From assembly GCA_963969495.1 (NCBI GenBank), contig OZ018330.1, forward strand, positions 44,446,894-44,510,893: 64,000 nucleotides of DNA, read 5' to 3'. Positions 1 through 10,466 of the stretch are shown here, one piece after another. Under the pieces are notes generated by a model. The model made no database searches. It was not told the origin of the DNA and saw only the letters and a program-made list of their open reading frames with translations. The stretch is from Ceratothoa steindachneri (lineage: Eukaryota > Arthropoda > Malacostraca > Isopoda > Cymothoidae). Positions within the stretch are counted from its first letter, which is position 1. Each line of letters starts with the position of its first letter. The position numbers and the translations under genes were made by a program.

Positions 1-699
1 AAAAGAGAGCACAGTAACAATTCACCAAGAATCTGGGACAATACCTTCTACCTAGATCCTGTTGAACAAATCTAACAGAAAGGCCATGCCTCACTCACCC
101 AGGTGTCGAAGTATGGTGTACAGGACATCGTCCCGGCCAGGGGCCAATGTCTGCTCATGAAGCGAGAGCGGAATGCAACTCACTCAAAGTAAACCTTATG
201 TTGAAGGGTTATCCGCCTCTGGAAGATAGCAGAGCAGCATCCCGGCTAGAAAATGCAGTCACAAAAGATTCCACCACAGCCATGGGGTCCGAGATTGCAG
301 TCCCATTTTCCTTGAGAATGGGATAGGGGTATCCTGCGAGAACTATCACTGAACTTCCCTATTTATGCTAGGGAGACCTTCGCGTTAAGTGAAGATATGT
401 ATGCCCACCAAGAAGAGGGGCAGGCATGCGTGCTTCTAAACATACCGGAACTTAGCCCTAGCCAGAAGAAATTTACCAAGAGTAAAATCGTTCAGGCCTC
501 ATCTACTCACCTAAACTCATCGCTAGAGACAGAAAAATAAGTAATTTCCTGAAATCCGGACCACCACGCCGGTGCCAGCGACCAAGAAAATTACATTTGG
601 ATGGGAAAGTGATCACTACCATGGAGGTCATTGATTATCCTGCACCCTAAATCAGGTTGTGCATCTGGAGAACAGAAAGATAGTTTGAGAAAAGAAAAT

Positions 700-1119
700 G
701 AAGTGGTTCTCGGGCAGTGATGAGTAAATATCCACATTTAGGACACCTATCTACTGCCTGAAAGGAGGAATCTAAAGTGAAAAGAAGAACGGAGACATCA
801 TGCCTAATGTAAATGTTGTATCCTCCTGCCCACCCCCATCCTGTGGTGGTGAGGTTGCAAAACCCTTATACCACGGGAGGGTCGGAAGGGGGCACACAGC
901 CAGCATGGTCTTGAGCAAAAAGAGAACTAAGGGAAAACAAGATGAGAAAAACCTCTGCAGATCCTCACAGTTGTCCCAGAGTCCACGGCAATTACAATGA
1001 AAGAATATGTCCTCCAGGCCCAGCTTGGAGATGTGGGGGCTCTCTTCTAAGAGAAGACCATCATGGGACTGGCCAGACGCTTCCCGAGGGCAGAACTCTG
1101 GGCACTTTTGGTTGGACAA
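700..1119 (-). pseudogene. LINE-A APE-type endonuclease fragment
   Basis: This is the start of the apurinic-like endonuclease domain of LINE-A ORF2, which nicks target DNA before reverse transcription. The motif CNCRGLWDNCEDLQ corresponds to the family pattern W-NCRGL-x-N-x-x-x-L. It is followed by a degenerate TLPWYKGFATSPPQDGGG, where other LINEs have a GY...GG block. The homologous frame in LINE-A copy 5 (56198-55860) reads CNCRGLRDNWEELRRL and PEYKGLETPPPRDGGR. Frame breaks prevent a continuous reading into the rest of the domain. Confidence 0.65.
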
Positions 1120-1241
1120 TGCGCTGTTACCTTACAGAGCTAATTGGGGGAGGTTGGGCTCACAAAGCTAGTCTTTTCCTCCCTCTGCCTCAAAACCATA
1201 GCAGGCAGTGTCCCTCCTTTGGAGGATCCACTGCCTTCGAG

Positions 1242-1796
1242 TCACCCAGTGACTGGGCATGCCAGGATCAAGTCCTTAGCCTGAACAAAATGATAGACAA
1301 TCACCTCCAGCTCTCTACCAATCAGGCTAGGAAACATGCTGCCATCAGTGGAGTAAATAATGAGGAATTGTTTGAAGCCAGCGGGCTCAAAAACATCAGG
1401 TAACCTCTGAATGAGGGCCCCAGACATAATCGAGGCTCCACTCTGCACACTTTTGGTCTTAGTCTGAGACTCCCCACCTGGGAGAACAACGGGGCTGTAA
1501 GTGCCAATCTTGGCTTGGTCTCTTACCATAATGGCAGCAGACCCATCTTTTCCTGCAGAAGGAGAGGAGCCCAGAGTCTTCTTTGTCTTCTTGTTCCTTT
1601 TCTTTTTGGAAGAGCAGGGTGGGGAGTGAACCCGCTTCTCTCCTCTGCCTGTAGTTGCCCCTAGGCCAGATCCTTCTCGGGGACCCGAGCCGTCTGAGGA
1701 GAAGCTTGCATAGGGGTGGACTTGGGTTCTGTGCTTGGCACCGAGCCCGGGTTCAACCCCATGGAAGAGGCACCAATTACGGAAGCGAGGGGGCAT
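1242..1796 (-). pseudogene. LINE-A ORF1 (gag-like) fragment
   Basis: This 184-codon open stretch corresponds to the N-terminal part of the LINE-A nucleic-acid-binding ORF1 protein. A lysine-rich patch near its middle (SSKKKRNKKTKK) is followed by a block AGKDGSAA...AKIG...GGE. That block recurs at 59155-58970 as AGKDGSAA...AKIG...GGK, so the frame is ancestral and not chance. The zinc knuckles seen in other copies (near 21.5 and 58.4 kb) are missing here because the sequence passes straight into the endonuclease region. The start is arbitrary and the element is not expected to be functional. Confidence 0.65.
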
Positions 1797-2110
1797 ATAC
1801 AGTGCCCCCCCTCCCTAAGGGGATTGACATTATTAAGCAGCTCAGGTCAGTTATGGCTGCTGGCATGATTTCTTGGCAGTCCCCTGGGAAAGTAAAGGGT
1901 GACTGCTGCTAGTAAAATGGAGTCACCCAAGGGTGACTCCAAAGCAGGGATGAGGGGGGACTCCCTACACCCGCCTCCTCTGTGGTCAAAGAGGTTTGGA
2001 TGGTCCCTTGCAAAAACACAGGGGAAGGGGGATCCATTTTTTAGGTAGAGCTGCCCAAAGGTGACTTGACGATGTTACAGGGGAAGTAAAGGTGGGTTTT
2101 GTTTTGTTTT

Positions 2111-3565
2111 TAAATTTATCATCATCAACATGGTAACCCTATAGTTTACATGGGATGTAAACGCTAACCACCTAAAGACAACAAAAAAAAATTGCCCAAT
2201 TGAAGACCACCTAAACATGAAAAGCAGTTATTCAGTAAACTGTGATACCCCTCATACCTGACACCTTCCACACCCAAATATACTTGAACCAGCTCACCCA
2301 CCACCCACTTTTCCCATATAGCACTAAAAAGTCACAAAATGCTCTAGTTCAAAGCTCAGACACCCTCCCCCCTCTGAGACACCAATCCATAGCAACCAGA
2401 GGTTGCCAAACCACTCACACTGGCCCACCCTAAATGAATACAAAAGCAGGTTAGACACCCTTGCAAACAACTGCCCTTGCTGCAACTTGAAAATGCTGCC
2501 CTCTTATCCTATCCTTTCTTGACTATCTCAGAATCACTTTAAATATAACTTCTCAAGGAGTCTTCAGGAAAAGACCACATTCTGTGGCAGCCTTCCCGAG
2601 CACTGCCAGGTTCAATCATTGTGAATCTTGGAGGGGCAACAAAATATATATTAATCTATCATTTTCCCAATATATCCAGTGATTTACAAAGAACATATGT
2701 ACTGAGAGAGCACTGCTTTCAAATCCTATTCTGACATCACTCTTGTTTAACCCTAAGATATTTACTTATTTGTTTTGATAATCTTGGGTGCAAAAGATTT
2801 TAAGAAATTTTAACTACAGAAATTGTCTCAAAAGGCACAAACACAACATTTTCAGTAAGTTTTGCGAAACAATTGCTAGCCAAAATAGTTTCAAGTCTTA
2901 CCCAATCCTTTGTGTATTTAAATTCAATAAATTTAAACTTAATGAATGTTATATAAAATTCTATTTTCAAATTAATCTGCAGTGTAAACAAAATTATTTA
3001 CATTACAGCCTTATATGAGAGTACTTCTTTGTACTTGATCATTTATGGAATTGACCATCTTTAGTTGGTCTTTTGGTGAGGAATTGTCTAGACTAGTGGG
3101 CAGTGAGAGGGATTGTCTTTATTTAATTCCAATATTTTAACTATAAGCTAACAATATCAGAGTAGAAGCATTTTTAATTTTCATATGGTTAAAGTGAAGG
3201 AATTAATTCTGTCAGTGATCTGCACAGAAATAATGAGAAGAGCACTCACAACCTAATAAAGGGATGAAGGTTAGGTAAGTAGGAGTGGAAAAGAACCAAA
3301 GAATTCATTGAGAAAAAGCCTGAACAGAAGAAAATGAAAACTTAATATAAGTGAATATCAATAAAGTTAGAAATGGTTGAGCTTAGTGAAAATTATGCAG
3401 TAAGGAGTACATGGAATGAAATAATTTCACCTATTAACTTCTGGCAAAGATAAACTACACATATATTTACATGGGCTACATCAAAATTAAAAATTGCAAT
3501 TATTTTGATAATCAGTATTAAAAGCAAATGCAATTGATTAGGATACATAAAACCAGAAATCTTAC
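2111..3565. other. AT-rich non-coding stretch, probable VHL intron
   Basis: No recognisable coding sequence was found. Short open frames near 2242-2433 and 2788-3018 have no domain-like pattern and are AT-driven. I looked for the missing VHL alpha-domain exon on the minus strand here. There is a good acceptor-like tract at about 3340-3361, but the frame after it stops within four codons. Confidence 0.6.
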
Positions 3566-3697
3566 TCTTAGGAAAGATGTTGGGAGAAAAATATCTTGTG
3601 AATTTACTTGAAGTTTTTCTAGGGTATTTTTATCTTGAAATATCCAAGGGTGAGTTTCATAGGTCTTTAGCTTTAAATTTGCAGATGGGCGCAATGT
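3566..3697 (-). CDS. VHL: VHL exon, C-terminal half of the beta domain
   Basis: This 44-codon exon continues the VHL beta domain, which in the VHL-elongin-cullin E3 ligase recognises prolyl-hydroxylated HIF-alpha. On the minus strand an acceptor (CCTCAG) precedes 3697 and a donor (GTAAGA) follows 3566. The length is 132 bp and both ends are phase 0. It encodes TLRPS...KTYETHPWIFQD...VNSQDIFLPTSFLR. Compared with human VHL from memory, TLxP matches residues 100-103, and the H and W of THPW match H115 and W117 of the hydroxyproline pocket. The T of KTY sits at S111, a conservative change. The following exon, with the elongin-C-binding alpha domain, is not visible. Splicing from the 8324-8413 exon spans a 4.6 kb intron full of transposons. 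Confidence 0.85.
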
Positions 3698-3879
3698 CTG
3701 AGGAAAAAGAATTGAAGCCTCATTAGAATAGTTAACTTTACAAGGTTTCAAATTATCATTTGTTGAGAACTCACAAAGTACGAGTCATTTTCGCATAGAA
3801 ATATTATAAAAATGATGATTTTAGTCCCAGCCCTCCCCCCCTCCCAATTCTCAAATTTTTTGCGAAATAAACAAAGGAA

Positions 3880-5370
3880 AAACCAATATATCATTAAAAT
3901 TACATAAAAAATGGGCAGAACCAATGAGGCCTCTGGCCAGAGAACTACATTGAGCTCTGGAAGGAGTTTCCTAGCCCTAAACCTGAATGGCCTCTTGACA
4001 ATAGGCACTGCTGAGATCAGCTGCAAATGCAATGAGAGCCATTAATGATAGGGGAGATGCCAGGTCTGCATGAATAAGTGCATAATGCACTGTGCAGAGC
4101 AAGCAGCATTTCTTTCCCCATGGGGGCTCTCAATAGTGAATGTGTGGATGGCACCAGTCATCAAACAGAGACCAGTGAGATGGATAGTTTGCCTTTAATT
4201 CATTCTCAGATGCAGATGTATAATACTTGAATCTGCAGTTAAGCTTCAAACAAAATAAACTAACAGCACCCCAGGTGCTGAATGTCACTGAATAAAGAAT
4301 GTCTATCATGTTGGTATGAGACCTGAAGGTACTGCCTAATTGCACTACCTTAGTCTTGGTGAAAGAAAACAAACCCATGCACTTCGGCATAAAAAGTAGT
4401 CTATGTAGAATGTAGCGTGAATATCTTCAAACAGCACAGTGGTAATACTATTTAATCTCAAGGCAAAGGGAGTAACAATGATAACACCCTCTGCAGGATG
4501 CAATTTCCCTGTGCTATTAAGGGAAATAGGGCTCCTACCACCAATATGCTGAACCAACAATCTTGCACAAACTTGTATGAAAGTTGGGAGGAATCCCTGT
4601 ATCCCAATCTATGCAGGGTCTCCATAATACCACACTGACAGGAAGTATCATAGGCCTGTCCAGATTGAAAAACACTGCAGCATAGGTGTGTCTATGAAGG
4701 AAGGTCTTGCAGATAAAATTTTCTAGCTGGAACAGCGCATCCAACATGCCAAATTGGGCAGAAGACAGGTGATCTCCACTATCCAGGTACAAGGTAATCT
4801 AACCTTTACCAATTTCCTCATCAACTTGCACACATAGGGGGTTAGAGAAATTGGGAGCAAACATGTTTGGGTCAGTGATCTCTCTCCTGTTTGCAAAACA
4901 CAAGCACAGTAGCTATTCACCAGGAGATTGAGGATAGCCTAAGTTCAGATCCTTTTGAACAAATCTAACAAATACCATGCCTTTTTCATGTGGATGTCAA
5001 AGCATGATATATGGAACATCATCTGGGCTAGGAGTGGTATCACACATGAAGTGAAAGTGAAATTCAACTCAGTGTAAGCATGTTGGTGAAGCGTTCTCTG
5101 CCAGTAGAGGTAAAGACCAGTTAATGGCCTTCAACAAACTCATTTGTACAATAAATGCTGGTAGAGCAGCATCCCAGTGAGAGAATGTGGCCTCATTTCT
5201 GGAGGATGGGAGGGGTTCCTGTGAAAATTTGCTCCCAATCTTTTGACCTGCTTCCACACCTCTGCAAGAGGTGTCTTCCCATTAAGTAAAGATGCATATG
5301 TCCATCAAGGGTGCCATGCATGCTTCAAAACATACTTCAACCTAGGGACAGGAAAGGGAGAAACTCAGTC
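3880..5370 (-). mobile_element. LINE-A copy 2, RT core fragment in a VHL intron
   Basis: This is a minus-strand remnant covering the linker, the RT palm and the region just before RNase H. In element order, the linker is near 5257-5069. RT motif A is near 4790-4540 and is degenerate, with AVFFNLDRP where a conserved Asp motif is expected. Motif C is near 4410, read as ATFYIDYF in place of YxDDF, so the second catalytic Asp is lost. Another conserved patch (KCMGLFSFTKTKVV) lies near 4375. The 3' breakpoint is near 3880, after FRFRARKLLPEL, which matches 57850-57800 in copy 6. It is one of the few LINE-A copies here that keeps its palm region, but it is clearly dead. Confidence 0.75.
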
Positions 5371-5404
5371 TGTTAAGATTTTATGTTCCTCTACATAGCA
5401 TTTA

Positions 5405-5870
5405 TTTGTTTGTTTTTTTACAGCACCCATCTGGCAAGTGACACTAAAGGCCTAAGTTACCACAATTAAAACTTCAGCCTAGTACTAGGCAAATTTAAAA
5501 TTCACAAGGAGCAAACTAAACAAAGAACCCCCCCCCCCCCAAGGAAGAAGCACACTCTGGCATGATTGTGTGATGAACATAAAAGATAGTTAAGTAGTCC
5601 ACAAGTCTGTGTGCATGAATACATTCAGAGTACAAGAGGCAGGTAATGCATGTGTGCCAAACAGTCTGGGGCCAACATTGCAGTAAGGCACACAGGAGTG
5701 TTTCATCAAATGGCGGTGTGTGTCCCAACAGTGTGACCAAATTAATAAAAAGAAGTGACTTGAAACTGTCGCTATATTAGGGGGAAGGTCCATGGAACCA
5801 ATTGTGGTGCAATGGCATACAACTTAAAGTTCCCTCAGCAGTCTTTCATCTTTTTACCAGTGGAGAGCTG
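5405..5870 (-). mobile_element. LINE-A 3' end fragment
   Basis: This is a separate 5'-truncated LINE-A copy with the C-terminus of ORF2 and the 3' UTR. The frame near 5793-5590 (DLPPNIATVSSHF...HLMKHSCVPYCNV) corresponds to the post-RNase H region read at 57090-56960. The 3' UTR carries the family's terminal signature CATCTGGCAAGTG next to a T-rich tract at 5405-5413, which is the poly(A) tail on the minus strand. It abuts the 5' side of copy 2. I could not find a target-site duplication. Confidence 0.7.
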
Positions 5871-6299
5871 ACCTGATTACAAAAAATGGGTTTATTCTGG
5901 GTTTTTTAAAATGTCAGGTTTTTTCAAAAAAACAAATGCTACAAGCAATAGAATAATGTGGAAAAAGAATAGCTATCTCTATTTTTATAATATTAATTAG
6001 TTTAATAATTATATTATAGTAAGAACAGATGACTGATCGAGAATTTTAGGTACCCATGATAGCCATAAACTGTAAAAGGAGAGATGAATTATGAGTCAGT
6101 ATCAGAGAAATAACCTTAATTTGATACATATCTTTTCAAAATTATAAACATAAATATGCATTTTGAATAAAATAATGATAGGTAGCATCATTTCTTGAAC
6201 CCCTCCCCCCAAAAAACATGTAATTTTAAATTTTTTGACCCCCCCCCCACACCAAACCCAGTTTTTTAAACAAATTTCACTTAAAAATAAAAAATGGGA

Positions 6300-7040
6300 T
6301 TAGAACCAGGATTTTTTTATTCACCAACTCTGGGTGTTGGCTGGAAGGTAGAGGACCTAAATAAACTTGAATTCTTCAAGGATGTCCTCTGAGATTCGGT
6401 GGGTGCGCAGGAGCATTGTCAACGATGAGAAGGGCTTGCGGGGGTAGGTTATTCTCCAAGAGATACTTCTTGATAGTAGGACCAAAGACCAGGTTTATCC
6501 ACTGCCTGAACTGCCTGGTGACTCATGCCTTTGGATTTTTCCTCCACATAACCACCAATTTTTCTTTAAGTATCTTATGAGATTTAACAACTCTGCAGTT
6601 TTCTGAGTAATATACAAGATCTTACAGTCACCACTGGCATTTATGCACAAAGCAAGGGTACACCTGTCCTTTGTGGGTTTGTGGCCTGGCATGTTCTCCT
6701 CTGTCATTATATACACCCTCCTTGACATCTTTTTCCAGAACAGCCCTGTCTCATCACAATTAAAGACTTGCTGGTGGATGTATCTTTCGGGCTTCTATCT
6801 GCCTTTATTGACTCCTTATGTTTCAAAATTATACATATCATAGATGTACTACACTCATGCAGCCTCATCAAGACAACAACGCACACACAGTTCTCATAGT
6901 TTTCAATGATTTTGTGCTTTAATTCCAAAGACATCAGCCTTTTCTTCTTCTCACCACTGGCTTTGACACTCACTTTCTTAGGACACATAGTTAATACTGA
7001 ACAGTACAGTACAATCAGGGTTAGCATGATTAAAATCAAA
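6300..7040 (-). pseudogene. Tigger-like transposase, deleted and frameshifted
   Basis: The N-terminal CENP-B-type helix-turn-helix is recognisable near 6980-6790 (EKKKRLMSLELKHKIIENYE, then STSMICIILKHKESIKA). The text then jumps directly to the catalytic region (MTEENMPGHKPTKDRCTLAL, INASGDCK) near 6700-6620. The CDETG-like first catalytic site is present only out of frame near 6760. The second catalytic block (LLIVDNAPAHP) is found in another frame near 6430. Compared with full-length transposases of roughly 500 residues, the DNA-binding C-half and much of the linker are missing. It is a non-functional remnant. Confidence 0.7.
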
Positions 7041-7558
7041 TGATTCTAATCGATTATAATCAGACAAAAATATCATCAATTAAAATCTTCTTTTTTAATT
7101 CAAATATACAGAAATTATGCGTATATGGTAAGGTTGGCAATTTTTTGGATTTGAAAAAAATCAAATAGATAAAAAAATGACTATATTTTCTATTTTTTAT
7201 TTATATGTTTTTAAATATTTTTATCTTTTTGTTGTAATTTTTTCTACATCTATTATACCTTAAAAGCAATATGAGCCATTGGATACATAATGTTTATTTC
7301 ATGCAATATCTCTACTTACAGAAATTACAGTTCGGGCTCAAAGTTGTGTAAAAAATCAAAATGAATGAATTAGTGCCAATGCCATCCATAAGTTTTTCTA
7401 AACCTTCAAACCATATTACTTTTAGTTTGTTTACTTCTAAATAAAAAAAAGATAAAAAAGAAAAATAGATTAAAAAATAAAATCATGATTGTTTAGAGAA
7501 AAAAATCAATTATTAAATAATCTGATTAAATCAGTTTGATTTAATCATTGCCAACCAT
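7015..7558. mobile_element. AT-rich MITE-like element inserted in the Tigger
   Basis: The ends are imperfect inverted repeats. The left end begins GGTTAGCATGATTAAAATC near 7019. The right end, read on the opposite strand from 7555, begins GGTTGGCAATGATTAAATC. Between them is about 500 bp of very AT-rich sequence without a frame. It sits just upstream of the Tigger HTH region, so it appears to be a later non-autonomous insertion. The target duplication is unclear. Confidence 0.45.
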
Positions 7559-8323
7559 GATACATGACTAAGTAAAAGAGTGATTAAGAGTGTGATACTT
7601 CTATTCTGATTAAGTTATGTAAGTTACCAGTTACTAACACTGGTATCTCCCAAATAATCCTTGATTAAAACCAAATTATTAATTCCTATAACTGTTGCTG
7701 GCACTGTCATAAACAAGTTAAATGAGAAACTGTCAGCTACTGAAATCAGAACTTATAAATCTAAATTAAGTCCTAGAAATTAAAGAAAATATTGCTAAGA
7801 ATGATATAAATATAATAATAATTAATGTTAATGATTTTAATAAAAAAAATCTGTTATTTTAATTTTTATTAAAAAAAATCAGATATTTTTCCAACCATGA
7901 GTACAATGAAATATATAACTACACAAAAAGAAAAAAAAACACAATGGAAAAAGCAACGGTGATACAACAAAACTGCTTGCATGGCAAGGTAACCACATGA
8001 ACTGAACGACCACATGAACTGAACGAGGCTGGGTGAATTTGGCAGCATGCTGCACTACCTAGTGACGGTATATGTGAAGCTCAGTCACTCAGTCATAACT
8101 CGTACCTCAGATGTTGGCCCATACCACAAAGCAGAAAATCAACCGAACAACAGCTTGTACTTGGGAAAACTTATAAGTTGGTTCACTCATAAATCAAGGT
8201 ACCACTGTATTTAAATCCAAGAAAATAAAAAAAAGTTGTGTAATGCTTCTATGTATACTACAATTTCAAAGTTAGTATAAAAAATATATCTGGGTTAAAA
8301 CTTAATATAAAACTAATACTTAC

Positions 8324-8413
8324 TCCATATATTTGTGGAGTACCTTCATATGTAAGCCATATAACATCAACATCAGAATTGGTACAGTTCTTGAAGTTTA
8401 CAAAACATATAGC
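8324..8413 (-). CDS. VHL: VHL exon, N-terminal part of the beta domain
   Basis: This is a 30-codon phase-0 exon on the minus strand. A pyrimidine tract and CAG acceptor lie immediately before 8413, and a consensus GTAAGT donor follows 8324. It encodes AICFVNFKNC...VDVIWLTYEGTPQIYG. The family pattern (F-x-N, then V-W-L-x-F/Y-x-G-x-P-x-x-Y) matches human VHL residues about 74-99 from memory. That includes the W88 and Y98 equivalents that help form the HIF hydroxyproline pocket. Joining to the 3566-3697 exon preserves the frame across the conserved Y-x-T-L-x-P stretch, which is strong evidence for both exons. The start codon must lie in an upstream exon at a higher coordinate, which I could not identify. 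Confidence 0.87.
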
Positions 8414-8687
8414 CTGAAAGAAAAAAAAGTAACACTATGGAAAAGTAATTAGAGCTCAGAAAATGCGGCAATAAAAGTCAGAAGAATCAAGTAAAGTGAC
8501 AATCTTTGAGCAAAGGTGAATTAGAATGTAGAAAATTCCTATCATATTTCTTGGAGCATAAGCAAGATTTTTTTAAGTAATATAGTTTACTAGCAACAAA
8601 GTAATAATAGTTAACCAGTTATCTACAATTAAGCAAAGTATAAGGAAATATAAAAATTTGAAACAAGAAAAAGATATACTTAATTTT

Positions 8688-9197
8688 TTATTCCAACATA
8701 TCTTTTAGATAAGGAGAGAAGTCATAAATATAAAGCCGTAATAAAATATACTGCATAGGAGAAATAAACAAGATGTTTGGTTGAAGCTCAGGCAACTGAC
8801 ACAATAGGGCTGTTCCAAGTTCATATTGTGAAAATATAAAAGTTGTGGAAGACTTCCTTGTTCCACTTGGGGTCGTATAGGTGCACATAAAATTTGAACT
8901 AGATCAGATAAGATATAAAGGTCCCCAGAGAGACACATTCTCCTCTCCCTCCATGCAGCCGCCACCTGGTCCATTATTGAGGTGACATTGGCAGTCAGTG
9001 AAGTGAATTGGCCTTTGGGAGTAAATTGGTACAAACATTACTTGTTGTTTGGGGAACTGAAAGTTATTATTTTCAGTCGCGATCACTAACAGAACAGATA
9101 ACTTCAATATTTCCATTTTTCCTTTCACAGGTGCGATGGTTTCTATTTGCAAAGTTTTTTTGTTTCTTTCTTTTAATTTTAGGAGCCTATCTGGCAA
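8688..9197 (-). other. Unassigned open frames upstream of the VHL exon
   Basis: Three overlapping minus-strand frames (9197-8904, 9034-8705, 8888-8688) read longer than expected for AT-rich DNA. They carry no motif I recognise, and I see no clear acceptor or donor linking them to VHL. They could be 5' exon or UTR sequence of VHL, or a piece of an unrecognised repeat. Confidence 0.2.
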
Positions 9198-9860
9198 CTA
9201 CCTACTTGTGCACAAGTTGCCGCAATCACAACAGCCTAGCACTAGGCTACTTTAAAATAAGAATATGAAAACACAACAACGATAAAAAGGGAAAATGGCA
9301 ACAATTAGGAAGCAAACTCTGGCGTCAGTGGGAGGTGCACCTCCCCCCGACGCAGGAGTGTGTGACCTACAAAGAAAACAAAAAACAAAAACAAAACCTA
9401 GTTAAATAAAGGGGAGAAGGCAGGCCTCCCTCAAAAAGTCTATAAGTCCACCAGTCAATGTGAATGAACTCGTACAAGGAACAGGCGGTAGCAACCCTGC
9501 CAATCCCAGTACCGGGGCAGGTAATGTGCGCGCAGATCGCCCAGACTGGGACATTCAATAAGAATGTGCCGAACATTCTGGGGGATAACACAGTCTTCAG
9601 AGTAGGGCGCTGGCGAGCGCTCCATCAAATGGCGGTGCATCCCACAGTGTGTCCAATTCGGAGATGACAGAAAGCAACCCTAAGCCTTTGCACCATTGGG
9701 GATAGGTCCATGGGAACAGTCGCAGCGCAATGGCATGCAACTTTAAACACTGAGGACACTTCCCTGCGGGACACCCTCTTCCTGCTCCATTGGGCCAGAG
9801 AGGGCTCCCCGCACCCGTATGCGGAATCGACGATCTTGCAAAAAAATTCTACTTCCACCA
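9160..9860 (-). mobile_element. LINE-A copy 8 with internal deletion
   Basis: This is a minus-strand 3' fragment. The T-rich run and the signature GGAGCCTATCTGG at about 9181 mark the 3' end. The frame near 9640-9455 (HLMERSPAPYSEDCVIPQN) is the Cys-containing C-terminus. Upstream, the RT block FLQDRRFRIRVRGALS...[11 protein letters not shown] (9840-9745) passes directly into the post-RNase H text (QRLRVAFCHLRIGHT near 9670). Motif C of the palm and all of RNase H are therefore missing. The 5' breakpoint near 9860 abuts the FDTTA-family copy. Confidence 0.75.
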
Positions 9861-9879
9861 CAGTCTGGAAAAGAAAACA

Positions 9880-10466
9880 AAGGTGGAGGCTGTGAAGGAG
9901 ACCATGGAGGAAGTCCTGGAGATTTCAAGAGAAGGCGGGTCTCCCTACCTCAACACTGCGTTACAGCAAGGCAACGCTGCTCAAGTTAGTGGAGATCTAT
10001 GAGGGTTTTCAGAAGCACAAGAAAAGGGCTTAAGAAATGGCAAGGATGAATGAGGAGATCTTTCAAGGGGACCTTGATAACTTGTTCAATGTAGCACATA
10101 GGTGGACAGGCCCTTCCTCGATCAGCCAAAGTAGGGTGGAAACAGGCTGCAGAGATGGAGAAAGAAAATGGCCTTAAGTGTTGTACTTTCAAGCCAGGTG
10201 GCCTCATTGTCTTTGTCCTCTCACAGGAAAATGGATGGAAGCGATGCCGAGTTCAAGTGACTAAGTCCTCCTAAAAGAAGAGCTGGAAAGAAGTCTGCCA
10301 TGATCCTGTCAAAGGAAATGAACACCAAACTGGACCACTTCAAGGTTTCAGATCCGGCTGCGATGGCAGGGATAGGAGCTGTGGCCAAGGCAACCAGTAG
10401 GAACATCGACAACATCACACTCTCTACAAGCTCCATCTGCTGCCATAGGAGAAAGACCAAAAGGAA
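9880..10466 (+). pseudogene. N-terminal region of FDTTA-family protein, frameshifted
   Basis: The upstream part of the copy 1 protein is spread over several frames. Recognisable pieces are KVEAVKETMEEVLEI (about 9883-9927), NEEIFQGDLDNLFNVAH (about 10049-10099) and a basic segment PPKRRAGKK (about 10267-10293), which could act as a nuclear localisation signal. Another piece, LDHFKVSDPAAMAGIGAVAK, aligns with LDRANITDKKAIMVVGSIAQ of copy 2 near 39500. The last frame runs from 10300 and would join the 10467 frame after a single missing base near the A-rich run at 10455-10466. That 1-nt lesion separates it from the intact C-terminal frame. Confidence 0.6.

Larger units (their letters stand above)
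1..2110 (-). mobile_element. LINE-A copy 1, cut by the window edge
   Basis: This is a degenerate non-LTR retrotransposon read on the minus strand, with its 5' end near 2.1 kb. In element order it holds an ORF1 fragment (1796 to 1242), an endonuclease fragment (1119 to about 700), and the endonuclease-RT linker running off the left edge. The same segments recur in the same order at 20.4-22.4, 47.6-49.5 and 51.1-59.4 kb, which is the main evidence for one family. The 1640-1780 stretch closely matches 21720-21890. The RNase H domain in sister copies places the family in the I/R1 group of LINEs (inference). It lies downstream of the last visible VHL exon, so probably in an intron or flank of that gene. 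Confidence 0.8.
6300..8209 (-). mobile_element. Tigger/pogo-type DNA transposon remnant
   Basis: This is a minus-strand cut-and-paste transposon of the Tc1/pogo group, inside the VHL intron. A terminal motif ending GGTACCACTGTA at 8198-8209 resembles Tigger ends, but no partner inverted repeat is visible near 6.2 kb, so the low-coordinate boundary is approximate. The transposase remains are at 6300-7040. Between the transposase and the 8.2 kb end lie a small inverted-repeat insertion (7015-7558) and AT-rich DNA. Assignment rests on the transposase motifs. Confidence 0.65.

Noticed and set aside
3240..3361. Candidate for the last VHL exon on the minus strand
   Set aside because: A good acceptor-like tract is present, but the frame hits a stop after four codons and has no alpha-domain pattern.
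8705..9034. 109-codon minus-strand frame upstream of the VHL exon as the VHL N-terminus
   Set aside because: No conserved text, no clear donor, and no frame link to the exon at 8413. Kept only as an unassigned open frame.
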